Under the pieces are notes generated by a model, which saw only the letters and a program-made list of their open reading frames with translations, searched no databases and was not told the DNA's origin. Positions 12,411-23,942 of a stretch of 64,000 nt of DNA are shown here, piece by piece. The position numbers and the translations under genes are program-made. The DNA is taken from NCBI GenBank assembly GCA_963576565.1, contig OY755046.1, forward strand, positions 68,043,719-68,107,718, in the 5' to 3' direction. Numbering within the stretch: the stretch's first letter is position 1; each line of letters opens with the position of its first letter. This DNA is from Aspidapion aeneum (lineage: Eukaryota; Arthropoda; Insecta; Coleoptera; Brentidae).

Positions 12411-13296
12411 TCTTCTGTGTCCTGTAAAATTCTTTAGGGATATGTCGTCCTCGCTCTTCAAGATATACTTGGAACAAGTCCTTAAAGTATAGAAGAGAAA
12501 ATGCCAAAACATGGGAATTCCGTTGGACGAAACCACCTTGTATACTTTATGTTTCGCCGATGATCAGATAGTAGTGGCTCAGGATTATGACGACCTCGAA
12601 TATATGACACGAAAACTAATAGAAGAGTACAATAAGTGGGGACTAGAGGTTAATCTCAATAAGACAGAGTATATGTGTATCGGTGGAATGAAAAAGGATC
12701 TAATCTTAAATACCGGGCAGCGAATTCAGTCCTGTGATGAGTATAAATACTTAGGTCTAAAAATTACAGCTGACGGAACACTAGACAAAGCCATAAAAGA
12801 TCGAAACGTACAAGGAAGAAAAGCAATAACTTTATTAAATGGAATAATTTGGGACCGAAGTGTATCAAAACATAACAAAAAGCTTATATATAACACCATT
12901 ATAAAAAGTATTATAACATACGGCTCAGAAGTATGGCCAATCAAGGATAGAACAGAAAAAATGCTTTCCGCTACGGAGATGGACTATTGGAGAAGGAGAG
13001 AAAGAGTTACAAATCAAAGAATAAGAGAAATTATGACAGTGGGTGAACGTACTTTAGTGGATGATATAAGAACAAAACAACTGGTGTGGTACGGACATGT
13101 ACAAAGAATGAATGATGAAAGACTACCTAAACAAATACTACAATGGAAACCAACTGGCCGAAGAATACGAGGACGGCCAAGGAGAAGCTGGAGAGAAGGA
13201 ATAGACAGTGAAATAAGAATAAGAGGCCTAGATGATGAATTATGGGCAAACAGAAACGAGTGGAGATTGGGTATCGGAAGACGTAGAACGTTGTGA
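12411..13296 (+). pseudogene. Non-LTR retrotransposon RT C-terminal fragment (LINE family B)
   Basis: A 261-codon frame from 12511 encodes the C-terminal half of a LINE reverse transcriptase. The catalytic box CFADDQ lies near residue 14, followed by KWGLEVNLNKTEYMC, EYKYLGLKIT, the TYGSEVW block and a basic tail with LVWYGHVQRMNDERLPKQ and GRRIRGRPRRSW. Upstream, the same frame continues to about 12411 (MSSSLFKIYLEQVLKV) but is cut by a TAG at 12490-12492, where a Trp codon is expected. The 5' two thirds, with the endonuclease and RT blocks 1-4, are missing. It is related to, but distinct from, family A copies elsewhere. It has no poly(A) or (TAG)n tail. Confidence 0.85.
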
Positions 13297-13891
13297 AACC
13301 GATAAATATATATACACGTCGTCCTCTCTTTCTATATTTCGGTATTAAAATGCGACATAACATCTACGGTGCACAGAATTTGGCTCCAGTTAAGGGAAGT
13401 GAACACAAATACAAACACAGACATACCGGGTATTAATTTCTAGTTAGTATTTAAGTCTGTTTAATTCCTTTTGGGGTTTATTAATACTTTATGATAAAAT
13501 TATTAATTAAGAAATTATCAAATTTTCATATTTTTTTAAGTAAAATTTGGGAGCGCACATTTAAAAACTTGGTAGGAGCTTCCGTTTCGGAGATATTTAC
13601 AAAAAAACTGTTTTTAAGGTTGATACAGCATGGAGTTTACTTGGAGTGTTCTAATGGGTTAGGTAGGTATCAGATCCGTCATGGATCCATTTATTTTTAA
13701 TTAACGCCTTATGTCTTTATAATTTTCTTGCAATTATAATTTGTTTGCAAGGATTAAAATATTTTAAAATGATTAAACTAGGAAGTAAATTAAAAATGAA
13801 AACGTATTTAAAGGATAAAAATATAAACAAAAGTAAAAGAAAATTAAAAATAAAATTTTCAGTAAATCCAAAAATCGAATAAAAAATTTAT
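13297..13891. other. Spacer holding part of a dispersed repeat
   Basis: 13560-13700 is about 80% similar by eye to 33343-33463. Both contain TTTACTTGGAGTGT and ATCAGATCCGTCATGGATCC. The remainder is AT-rich without coding signal. Confidence 0.55.
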
Positions 13892-14619
13892 ATTTTAGCT
13901 CACACATATACTATACTATAGTAGTGTGAGCTATGGTGATTTCAAAATTTTTTATATATCTTTGCGTTTCAGATGATTTTGAAACTTTTTTGTTGCGCCG
14001 TCTGTCTGTCTGTCTGTCTGTCTGTCTGTATGTCTGTCTGTCTGTCTGTCTGTCTGTATGTCTGTCTGTAACGACCAACGCGCATAACTCAAAAACCGCT
14101 TAGCCGATTTCAATGAAATTTGGTACCTAGGCTGGGTCTTGGATCGAGATGGTCCCATTTAAAAATGAACAAAATCCACCTAACACAAACCAAATAAAAG
14201 GGTGGGGATAGATTTCAAAAATTACAGTTTATGTGAAAATATGGCGTGTGTGATATCAAACGAAAGGTAATTGAGTCTGGAGTTAAACAAAATACATTTT
14301 AATTTATTTTAAAAAAAAGGGTGGGGGTATATTTCAAAAATTAGAGTTTAAGTGAAAATATGGCGTGTGTGATATCAAACGAAAGGTAATTGAGTCCGAA
14401 GTTTAACAAAATACATTTTAGTTTTTGTTTTTTTTAAGGGTGGGGGTGGATTTCAAAAATTTGAGTTTAAGTCAAAACATGGCTTGTGTGGTATCAAACA
14501 AAATATAATTTAGTGTGGAGTTGAATAAAATATATTTCAGTTTTTAGTTATATTAGCTCACACGTACACTATAACTATAGTACCTAGTGTGAGCTTAGGG
14601 GCCCATATATTGGCAGAGT
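13892..14619 (-). mobile_element. (GACA)n-cored non-autonomous element, copy 3
   Basis: Minus-strand copy with a short tetranucleotide array (about 13999-14070, with TGTA variants), three ~120-bp internal repeats, and both terminal hairpins (13898-13932 and about 14554-14594). It ends TTGGCAGAGT. The right conserved segment lacks the block between 'GGTGAT' and 'TTTCAAAATT' that is present in copies 1 and 2, so it is internally deleted. Confidence 0.8.
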
Positions 14620-15389
14620 ATTTTTTTTATTAATAAAAAAATTGTAGGCCACCTCCTAAAATGCATCCTTTTCAAAAACCCCCCGTAGTTCACAAATAAT
14701 TATCTCTTGAAAATAGAGTCTCGCAAGTGGGGGGTCAGTGGTTTCTATCTTCCCTTAAAATACCTGAAACCCCTCAAGAACATCGAATTTTGAACATCCT
14801 GTACAGAAACAGATACTGTGTGTGTGTCTAATAGGCTGACCTAAGTTTGAGAGCTGAATTGACGTCAAGGTTTTTTTTTGTTATGAGAGCTGTGAAGATT
14901 TTCAAAAACGTTGAATAAAAAATTTATGAATGGAGATGTCGGGAAATTTATATCAAACATCATCAACAGCGCGGAAACATTTTGCGCCATTTCTGCCACG
15001 TACGTTTTTAAAATTAAATATACTGCATGTCCTACCAAAAAAAAATACAAACTCTTACTCCTTAAAAACTTACTAAAATACTATAAACTTTTTTAAGTTA
15101 AAAATTAAAAAACATAAATAATAGCCTTTGAACGCCCTTCTTTATCTAACTTTATCCTTTATAAATGCGATTTAAATGACAGATGTCACGTGATATTTAG
15201 AAGCCTAATTTTGACCTGTTGCAGACACAATTTTTTATCCTTTACCGTTTATTTATCTGTCAAAAGCCTGTTTTGTACTCTGTAGGCAAAATTAATTTAA
15301 AACTTCGGAAAACAATTAGAGAAAAACTGACAGAGCAATACCAGTAACAAACCGCCAGGAAAATATAGGATTAGGTTTGTGTTTACTTG
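14620..15389. other. Unassigned AT-rich spacer
   Basis: About 14765-14805 is an inverted match to 10699-10740, part of a dispersed repeat. Nothing else is recognised. Confidence 0.3.
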
Positions 15390-16046
15390 TGTACATCTTC
15401 TTTTTATTTATAGAAAGTAATGTATTAACAATTAAAGAACTATACATAAAAAATATTGCAAAGTACATGTATAACAATGATAAGTACAAAACAAGGATAA
15501 ATCATAATATTACAACAAGGTCTATAACAAATCGAAACTTGGTTGTATCCAGAGTTGATTACAGGTCTTGTCAGCGACACATTGCATTTGTTGGGCCTCG
15601 TCTCTTTAACATGATACCTAATGAAATAAAATCAATGAGTAACAAAAAAACATTTAATAATCAAATTACAAACTGGATAAAAAATTGCTCTTCTGACATT
15701 ATAGATAAACTAAATATTTTGTAAAAATAAAAAATATGTATGATATGGTATGTATGTGTGTGTGAGCATGTATGTTTGTCAGAGAACAGTGGATTGGATT
15801 CTGGGACGGTTCAGACTCGGTTAACCGCAAAACACTCTGGTTGTTGTCACTTTGTAGGGATTATATCCTCTATTTCTCTATTACTATTATTTCTCTATAA
15901 CTACTATGACTTGTGATTTTCGACTGTAATAATATTGTTATTGTTACCTATGTTAGAATTAAGATTTTTGACAAAAACTAGCATCCCGACAAGTCACTTG
16001 GGACTAAGCATTTAAAATAAATGAACTTGAACTTGAACTTGAACTC
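15390..16046 (+). mobile_element. 5'-truncated LINE tail with (TGAACT)n 3' end
   Basis: A frame open to the TAA at 15722-15724 encodes the extreme C-terminus of a LINE reverse transcriptase. It has the typical spacing: Lys/Tyr-rich helix, NHNITTRS, then RQRHIAFVGPRLFNMIP-type text (here QRHIAFVGPRLFNMIPNEIK) and a final NW-K helix. About 300 bp of 3' UTR follow, ending in a hexanucleotide run of TGAACT units at 16021-16045. Short tandem 3' tails of this sort are typical of CR1/L2/Jockey-superfamily LINEs. The endonuclease and catalytic RT motifs are absent. Confidence 0.8.
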
Positions 16047-16950
16047 TTATTTTTTTTACACACTTCACAAAACATTGATGACTTTTGTTTAATTGGTGAA
16101 CACTGTTACCAAACAACACATGCCTACCAGTTTTTATAAAAAATTATTTTCAATAATTGGCATAAAATTAAATCTGCGGATCACACCGGATTGGTAACTT
16201 TTGAAATAATTGACTGGTATGAAAAACATTTTAAAATTACATTTTGTCATAAAGTTATATGCGTAGCGACCCTATCTTTAAATAAAGGAAATATTAGCCT
16301 CCGTTATTCGAACACAAGTAAGGTCAAACACTATCCTTTAAGGATAAGATTCAAACCAGGTAACTGCGCATACCTCAGATAAAAGATAAGAGAAAAATGG
16401 GACATGCAAAAGGTATTAGCTATTAGGTATCTGTAATACTTACCTCTTTACTTATAGTCCTACAAATCGACCATTTAAATAAATAAATAAATAATTATTA
16501 ATAAGTTTGAAAGCATTTATGCCTAATTTATGACAGATGCTATGAACCCTTAAATTAGGTTGTAGGTAGCTAGTAAAGACAAAAATATGCTACTGCTAAA
16601 TCCCTTCTGCGACCTATCAAATGTAAGAGTTACATGGTTTCTGCTTCTGTTGCTCTATAAAAGGGATAGATAGGTCCTATCTAACTTCAGTAGTAGAGTA
16701 GATCCTTCCATAGATAGTAATAGTAGTTGATAGAAAAATTAACTTTAACTTAATAAAATAAAAATTAATTTTGATTTTTTTGTTTTTTCAATTTTTTTTT
16801 CAAAAAACTTTTCGGACTACGGCAATAAAACAAAAAAATAAAATATCTGCCTGCGTGTCAAATAAATAAAATAGTGATCCAAGTACCAACCCATTCCAAA
16901 AAAAAATAAGAGTGACCCTAAACTGGTTCACATTCAGAAGCATTAAGTAA
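16047..16950 (+). other. Region upstream of the 17014 ORF
   Basis: AT-rich sequence with no recognised repeat. A (AAAT)n run lies at about 16479-16494. A candidate splice acceptor TATTTTAG ends at 16958, just before the ORF. Any promoter for the downstream ORF or for Mnt should lie in or upstream of this stretch, but I see no strong TATA/Inr pair. Confidence 0.3.
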
Positions 16951-17013
16951 TATTTTAGTTTAATAATAAAATTGTTAAATAATACCGGCAATAATCAAAA
17001 TCTGTTAAACAAC

Positions 17014-18300
17014 ATGTCCACTCTAGTTAATACAAGTGATAAAGAAGAAACAAATAATATAATATGTGTCAAAAATAATAATCAGAATGTCTTACTGGAC
17101 AACTCTGACGATACAGATATAGAAAAAGGGTCAACAACGACAACTAATGCACAATTTGACATTGACAGCAAAAAAGAACCTTATAAAAATACAGATAGTG
17201 AACCAAATTCTAACCATAATTTAGAAGAAAGAAGTTTAAATATGGTTACTGATTCTAACTTCTCCTTACTACTACCAAAAGATTTCGTAAATGACAAAGG
17301 CAGTAGCAAAAAATCCTTAAATATGCCAACTCTTACATTTAGTGAAGATGAGGTAACCAACATTTTCTGTGATGAAAATCATCTTAGAAATACATTAACG
17401 GATACAAACAGTAATATCTCAACTCTTGATAATACAAATAGTTACCCAAAGTCTGAGCATCAATCAGAAAAAACTGAATTAGATATGTTAACTGTCAATA
17501 AACCAGAATCCAAATTAATTTTAAAATCTACCAATGAACAAGATACTGTCAAACAAGTGTCAAAAGGTACAAACGATAGTCAAAGAGTTATAAATATGAC
17601 AACTCTCGGTGAAAATGAAGAATTTTCTACCGAGTCAATGCCAAATGAACCAAGCAATGAACATGAATTAGTAAATATGTCAACGCTCACAAGTATAAGT
17701 AACGTAGGGGAAATTAATGAAAGTGAAGAAAGTATTTCTCAAAATGTTCCAAGTGCCACAGATACTAATGAGATCTTATTAGAAGAAAATGTATCAAATG
17801 ACAATAACAGTGAAGATTTACTAGATTTGATAAGTCATAACACAACTAATGAATCAAATTCTCACCTACTTTTGGAAGCAGTTCATGACATTTTGAGTGA
17901 TGCAGATATTCTAAACACATCAAGTGACATTGATAATGAGGAAATTTGGCATAAGCTTACTGGTGGGAAAATGATTAATTCTGAGAAAATTTTAGAAGCA
18001 GTAAATGATCTATTGGGTGAACATCAACATGTTTCAACTGACTCAAATTTAAATCTGGGCCCTCAAACTAAACCTGATATTCTGTCCCAAGCGACCAGTG
18101 ATCTAATGTTATCTGATTTATTGGATGAATTTATTGAACTTCAACCAGTTTCAATGACTACTCCTGAGGAACCTGCAAAAACTCCTGAGGCGCAAAAATG
18201 TGATCAAACTTTCAAAATAGACATACAAACTCTTCCAATAACTTTCGTTCAGTCGAAATCAAATGAACCTCTTACAATTTATTACATTCAGGTACAATAA
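17014..18300 (+). CDS. Unknown Asn/Ser/Thr/Glu-rich protein, or 5' coding exon of Mnt
   Basis: I do not recognise this protein. The frame is open from 16951. The first ATG is at 17014 (context AACATGT, A at -3), giving 428 residues to a TAA at 18298-18300. A frame this long is far beyond chance in ~65% AT DNA. It is rich in Asn, Ser, Thr and acidic residues. It contains a recurring motif, roughly hydrophobic-Asn-Met-(Ser/Thr/Pro)-Thr-Leu, with Met at residues 1, 77, 104, 195 and 222 and a weaker copy at 158. Two leucine-rich helices, LLLEAVHDIL (about 285-294) and KILEAVNDLL (about 325-334), look like each other and resemble the Sin3-interaction helix of Mnt. No signal peptide, membrane segment or zinc finger is seen. 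The last codons before the stop include CAG|GTACAA, a usable splice donor at 18291/18292. Splicing to the Mnt acceptor at 18405/18406 keeps the frame. Alternatively it is the last exon of a separate gene: an AATAAA overlaps its stop codon (18296-18301). Confidence 0.6.
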   Translation: MSTLVNTSDKEETNNIICVKNNNQNVLLDNSDDTDIEKGSTTTTNAQFDIDSKKEPYKNTDSEPNSNHNLEERSLNMVTDSNFSLLLPKDFVNDKGSSKKSLNMPTLTFSEDEVTNIFCDENHLRNTLTDTNSNISTLDNTNSYPKSEHQSEKTELDMLTVNKPESKLILKSTNEQDTVKQVSKGTNDSQRVINMTTLGENEEFSTESMPNEPSNEHELVNMSTLTSISNVGEINESEESISQNVPSATDTNEILLEENVSNDNNSEDLLDLISHNTTNESNSHLLLEAVHDILSDADILNTSSDIDNEEIWHKLTGGKMINSEKILEAVNDLLGEHQHVSTDSNLNLGPQTKPDILSQATSDLMLSDLLDEFIELQPVSMTTPEEPAKTPEAQKCDQTFKIDIQTLPITFVQSKSNEPLTIYYIQVQ

Positions 18301-18405
18301 AGTCCCTGATTATTGTAATTTACGTAAAAATAATTCAAAATTGATGTCCCAAAACATTTTCGATTTTTTGCATAAATTTTTTTTATTTAGTTTTTTTTTG
18401 TGCAG

Positions 18406-18642
18406 CCCCTCGGCCCAGACCCCCAGCAAACCGAAGCGATGAGCCTTAGCACGTTGCTGGAAGCCGCACGCTTCCTGGAAATGCAGGAGCAGCAGCAGAG
18501 CAGGGCGCAACAGGCCCAGATGAGTGGCCACCTGACCACCACCATCGTTGAGGCTCAGGGGGTGGTAAGGCCGCATAATGGGGTACAGAATCTTCATCCA
18601 GGTCATCTGATACAGCAAAGTCAGCCAGTCTATCAAAATGGG
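18406..18642 (+). CDS. Mnt: Mnt exon 1: Sin3-interaction domain
   Basis: The exon follows a polypyrimidine tract and acceptor TGTGCAG (18405) and ends at the donor GGG|GTAAGT (18642/18643), phase 0. The ATG at 18439 begins MSLSTLLEAARFLE, the Sin3-interaction helix shared by Mnt and Mxd proteins, which docks in the PAH2 domain of Sin3. I chose this start because Mnt proteins begin at this helix. The 33 nt before it are also open and in frame, so they may be 5' UTR or, if the upstream ORF is joined, coding. The rest is Gln/His-rich (residues 15-68). Base composition is markedly GC-rich against the AT-rich surroundings, as expected of a conserved exon. Confidence 0.92.
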
Positions 18643-18894
18643 GTAAGTTTTTCCACATTACAGAATCACACAAAAAATTATAAAATGAACCGCATTGTTT
18701 GATTGACTTTTTTTTTAGTTCTAAAAAAACAATAGCCTATTCCCAATTCTTTATTTTTACTTTTTTATCTCGTAATTTATGAGATGAGAAAAGTAACTGT
18801 AAATCTTGTAGTTCAATGAATAGAGGCCAAAATAGGGGGGTTACCCTACAAAAGGTCCGGTAGTTCTGAATTTTGGATATGTCGTTAAGCTTAG
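18643..18894 (+). other. Mnt intron 1, 5' portion
   Basis: Begins GTAAGTTTTT. AT-rich with a T-run at 18707-18717. No repeat is recognised before the long inverted repeat that begins near 18895. Confidence 0.5.
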
Positions 18895-20885
18895 AAGGGT
18901 AGTTAAAAATCTGAGTTTTCCTCACCCCCACCCCTGTGCTCCCTCCGCCATCTTGAAAAAACCATCAAAAATTTGCACTTTTTTTAGTTTTTTGCCTTTA
19001 ATTTCCTTCCAGTACACTAAATCGCAAAAAGAGTTACATGAAATTTTTAGAGGATATAATTATCTACATTTGGGTGGTAATATGGTTGTTCTGCGAGCAG
19101 TAGTAACGGAGCTAGGTAATTTCCAAAAATGACTAAAATCACGTGCTTGGTCAAATTTTCAGATTTTTTCTAATTTAGACGGCATAAGCTCCGAAATACT
19201 TTGTTCTAGGGTAAAAGTTCTGAGAACATATCTTGTAGAGAATTTTAGCAGCTACAAAATCCATTCTTTAAATGTATTTTTAAATATTGTAATGAAGTGG
19301 GAGTAACTTTTAACTTAAAGTAAGTTAGAAAATAATAATTTTTTTAAATTTAGTGCTTTAAACGGCACGTTTTTTATTTATTTTTATTTTTTTGTGTAAA
19401 TTTAGTGACGTACAAAAAGGTAAGAGAGCTTAGGGGTCAAACACCTCCTTAAATTAACCACCTCTTCAAAAACCCCCCCAGACCCCCCAAAATCGAACAT
19501 ATTTAGGTTTTCTCAAATTTTCTCAAAAAATACGCTTCTAAGAGAAAAATTTGTAATATACTTTATTGTAGACAATGAAATTTCCTTTTAAAAAAGGTAC
19601 AACTCGATGGGGGTCAACTATTTATAAACTCTTCAGCAGTGTCCGTTAATTGAAGTAATTTAAAAAAGTAAAAAAATATCCATGTTTTTTCCATGATTTA
19701 GTCGATTTTTTTTTAAACCAAGGTTTAGAGAACAAAACGTGTGTACACTGTTGTAGCAAATAAAATTTCCTTTAAAATGCTGTACAAGAAAGTCGGATTG
19801 GTTTCATGGTTATAAATTCAGAGGCGCCCGTAAATTTAACCAATTTTAAAAAATCACAAATTTAAATATTTTTTTTACAAAAACTAAGCCTAATTTTGAA
19901 AAATGCTAGCATGCACTTTATTGACAGTAAAATTCTCTTTTCAACGGTGTATAACTCGATGGGGTTTGACTTACAACGAACCCGCCAGCGACGTCCGTAA
20001 ATGGGAGCCATTTAATTAATTTTTTTAAAAATTATGTTTTGCACAGGTTTTATTTGATTTTCTGAAAACCATACCTTTTATCAAAAAAATTGTTTTTTAC
20101 TTCATTGTAGATAATAAAATTTCCTTTTAAACGTTATGTAACATGGTAAAAAATATTTCATATTTACCGCTCCAGTGGTGTGCTTAATTTAAAACAATAA
20201 CCCCCATCGAGTTGTACCTTTTTCAAAAGGAAATTTCATTGTCTACAATAAAGTATATTACACATTTTTCTCTTAGAAGCGTATTTTTTGAGAAAATTTG
20301 AGAAAACCTAAATATGTTAGATTTTGGGGGGTCTGGGGGGGTTTTTGAAGAGGTGGTTAGTTTAAGGAGGTGTTTGACCCCTAAGCTCTCTTACCTTTTT
20401 GTACGTCACAAAATGTACACAAAAAAATAAAAATAAATAAAAAACGTGCCGTTTAAAGCACTAATATAAAAGAATTATTATTTTCTAACTTACTTACTTT
20501 AAGTTAAAAGTTACTCCCACTCCATTACAATATTTAAAAATACACTTAAATACTACTACAAGATATCTTCTTAGAACTTTTACCCTAGAACAAAGTATTT
20601 CGGAGCTTATGCCGTCTAAAGTAGAAAAAATCTGAAAATTTGCCCAAGCACGTGATTTTAGTCATTTTTGGAAATTACCTAGCTCCGTTACTCCTGCTCG
20701 CAGGACAACCATTGTACCACCCAATTGTAGATAATTATATCCTCTAAAAAATTTGCGATTTAGTGTACTGGAACGAAGTTACAGGCAAAAAACTACAAAA
20801 AGTGCTAATTTTTTATGGTTTTTTCAAGATGGCGGAGGAAGCACAGGGGTGGGGGTGACGAAAACTCAGATTTTTAACTACCCTT
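18895..20885. repeat. Long inverted repeat (~0.7-kb arms) in Mnt intron 1
   Basis: The left arm (18895-19617) and right arm (about 20201-20885) are inverted copies, roughly 85-90% similar by eye, separated by ~580 bp. The arms start and end with AAGGGTAGTTAAAAATC and its complement, and both contain CCATCTTGAAAAAACCAT and TAGGTAATTTCCAAAAATGA. The spacer holds further diverged repeats of the GTACAACTCGATGGGG type. No TSD or ORF is seen. It is probably a large foldback/MITE. Confidence 0.85.
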
Positions 20886-21171
20886 GCATCAACACCATCA
20901 AGATGAGTCTTCCTCAACAGTTTCGAAACCCCTCATAAAAACATCATAAAATTTGGTACACCGCATAAAATTTTGACGGCGAATTCGATTATGACCTCAA
21001 AATATTTCGGAAATATTGAGGAAAAACAATTTTCAGGGTAAATTTAAATGGGCACAGCTCATTTAGAAGCCATTTTTCGACAAATGTTTCTAGGAACTTT
21101 TTTTCATGAAAATACTCCAGGAATCACACGACGAATTTTCGACCAATATGTTTAGGAAACACCCTGTATAT
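20886..21171. other. Unassigned intron sequence
   Basis: Contains GAAACCCCTCATAAAAACAT and the tail AAACACCCTGTATA just before the next inverted-repeat element. No gene is seen. Confidence 0.3.
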
Positions 21172-21713
21172 ATGTCGAATTTTTCACGTCACTGTGGCCC
21201 AGCTGATTTTTGTAAACAAAAGTTAGGTATGATATGAACAACTAACATTTTTTGAATTTTTTGAAAACTAAGGCAATTTTCCTATTATTTTTTTAGTATA
21301 TTCTTATAAAATAATATTTTTGAGACATACCGGTTGTTATTTTTTTTATAGCGCTTCATTTTTCTTTACACAAACATTAAAATTCGAAAAAAAGAATGTG
21401 TTCGTTTCAGCTTCAAAAGTAATCCGCTAACCTACACCTTTGTTTACTTCCCAAGTCCTCGGTTCACCTTTGATACTAAACGACCACATTCAGTTGACTT
21501 GTATTTTAAGTTTTGTGTAATAAAAAATAAAGCGATCTAAAAAAAAATAACGACAATACGTCTAAAAAATTATATTTTATAAGGATGTACTAAAAAACAG
21601 CAGGAAAATTGCCTTAGTTTTCAAAAAACTCAAAAAATATTACTTGTTCATATCATATCTAACTTTTGTTTACAAAAATCAGCTGGACCACCAGTGACGT
21701 GAAAAATTCGATA
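21172..21713. mobile_element. Inverted-repeat element related to 10808-11571
   Basis: The left arm begins ATGTCGAATTTTTCACGTC and the right arm ends in its complement near 21711. Internal order matches the 10808-11571 element (AACTTTTGTTTACAAAAATC, CTAACCTACACCTTTGTTTAC). It lacks the CACGGTCCC termini and the palindromic insert, which makes it the reference for the uninterrupted interior. Confidence 0.75.
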
Positions 21714-21800
21714 TTATTTGTTATGGGAAACAGCTGAGTGTCAAAAAGTTATCTCAAAAATTATAATATGGAGATTACTGTGGAATATTATAGTTTATTT

Positions 21801-21938
21801 AGTGGCTTAGAAAGAAGGGGTTCGGGGCTCAAACCCTCCATTTCAATTATAGAAAATAATATGAGGATTTATAGACAATAGATTTATGAATACAATTAGC
21901 CCCCCCCCCCTATTGTGAATTTCTGGGTACGCCACTGA
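21801..21938. mobile_element. Possible short hAT-type MITE
   Basis: The right end TCTGGGTACGCCACT and left AGTGGCTTAGAAAG form imperfect inverted ends. Flanks GTTTATTT and GTTTATTA form a near-perfect 8-bp repeat. A C-run at 21901-21910 is next to the right end. Degenerate. Confidence 0.45.
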
Positions 21939-22329
21939 GTTTATTAAACATTATTTGTCCACAAACGCAATACATATTCATAAGAATTTCGCGATGTTAT
22001 GGTTTTTATAATTTGGCTGTGGACTCTATAGTTGGTCCCGTTTAAAGTTGGGGAGGGTTTTAAAATTCACCCCCACCCACGGGGGTCAGAAATTTATGGG
22101 CATAGTTTCAATAAAAATGTACGAATTTCGCTTGAAAATGGAGCAACCAAATTTATATATCTTTATAACGGTCCTAATTTTAATTTTATGTCTTACTTGT
22201 CTTTCTCAATGGGGTGCGTTTTGAGGACCTTTACTTAAATAACGAAAGTGGGCCAAGTGGCACCTCGTTGAAAATGTCTTTTAAATATATGAGTGTGAGT
22301 AGTGTAATTATTTTAAAAATAGAGAGTCA
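21939..22329. other. Unassigned intron sequence
   Basis: AT-rich. Nothing recognised beyond CCCCCACCCACGGGGGTCAG at 22069-22088. Confidence 0.3.
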
Positions 22330-23262
22330 TACTACTACTACTATGTTGGTTTAGAACGTTTTTCTACGTTGTCCGACGCCTATTCTCCACCTTCTTCGAT
22401 CCTGACAATCATCTTCTGTCAGGTTTTTTTGACTCATTGATCTTTGGATTGACTGTTGCCATTCTAGTTTAGGACGCCCTCTTTTTCTGCGCCCTATTGG
22501 TTGCCATTCTAGGACCTGCTTTCGTAATCTTTCGTCGTTCATCCGTTGTACATGGCCGTACCCTATCAGTTGTCTTTTAGTGATGTCATCCGTTATGCTT
22601 CTTTCGATTCCCATTCTTTCTTTTATGATCGCGTTTCTTATGTAATCTGTTCTAGATATTCTCATTGATATTCTTATTGCATCCATTTCAACACTTTCCA
22701 TGATTGTTTTGTATTTTTCTGTTACGCGACAAGTCTCTATTCCATACAACAGCGTGCTTTTCACCATTGTTTGTATATGTTACATTTTGCATTATTTTTC
22801 TCTGCTCCATAAAATACTGTTAAGACATTCAATAACCTTTTTTGCTTTTACTATTCTTTTTTCCAGTTCTTTGCAGGCTGTTCCTGTCTTATCAAATGTA
22901 ACACCCAAGTATACATACTCATTGCATGAAGATATTTTTTGTCCATTGTCTAGTTCTAATACATAAGTACTGTGTCTTGTCCATGTTCACTGTTAATCCC
23001 CATTTTGGGTATTCTTCTGTTAACTTTCTCATCATATACTCCATGTCTTCTTTATCACTAGCTACAATTACTTGGTCGTCAGCAAACTGTAGTGTGTACC
23101 TTGGTGTTCTAGGGTGTTTATATGGTAAATTAGTCGTTAAGTTGTATTCCCATGCCGTGCACTTTACGTTTCCAGTTTTTTAGAGCTACTGCGATATATT
23201 TAGATTTTGACCCTTTGTATAGTTTTTTTATCACTTTTATGTATGTATGATTGATATTAGTT
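22330..23262 (-). mobile_element. LINE family A fragment, copy b
   Basis: 3' tail visible as (TAC)n at 22330-22343 and the family 3' end. The minus-strand frame at 22351-22767 (138 codons) encodes the LLYGIETCRVTEKYK block, RQLIGYGHVQRMNDERLRKQ and GRRKRGRPKLEW, then a clean C-terminus ending KTF and a stop. Upstream (higher coordinates) the frame is broken. The catalytic-box region near 23080 survives only as fragments. 5'-truncated at about 23262. Confidence 0.87.
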
Positions 23263-23940
23263 TGTATAAATAGAGGGTTATAAATACATAAAACAAAATG
23301 TATGAAGTCTAATAGTAAGGAAATAACACTTTTTTAGCCAGAAAATTGGAAAAAAATTGCATTTTTAAGAAGAGACTTAAATGCACCGCGCATTTAAAAT
23401 CCCATTGCGATAAGTGAAACGGTTCTAGACAAAATAATGTATCAAAAAATTACTAAAAATTAGGTAACCTAGGCACGTTTTTTGACAGTTGAGGTTTATT
23501 TTTTTATTGAGGATTTAAATTTGCGATAAGGAATTTTTTTCATTACTTATTGTCAAAACTTTTATCAAAAAATATTAAATAATTTTCCCATGTAAAGTAC
23601 TTATTTTTGAGTTAAAGGGAAAATATAATAGTAGTGCATTAAATTTTCTATTGTTTATTGGTTTATTCCTGTTGTTGAAAAATTGCAATTACTTGTTTAA
23701 GAAATTAAATACCTACTTCAAAATGCAAAATGATATACTTGTGTGATTCTGGATGAACAATTCAATTCGAAACTGGAAATAATTGTATGGCTCTTCTCTT
23801 TTCCGTTTTTTCGACTATATACTTTTTACCCTAAAATTTAAAAAGGTTTAAAAACAGGGAAACAAGGTTCTACATACAGAAAACAGACTGACAGGCTACC
23901 GGACAATAATTGGCACAAATTAAATACCTAAAAATTTAAA
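23263..23940. other. Unassigned intron sequence
   Basis: AT-rich, no coding or repeat signal recognised. Confidence 0.3.
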
Positions 23941-23942
23941 TA

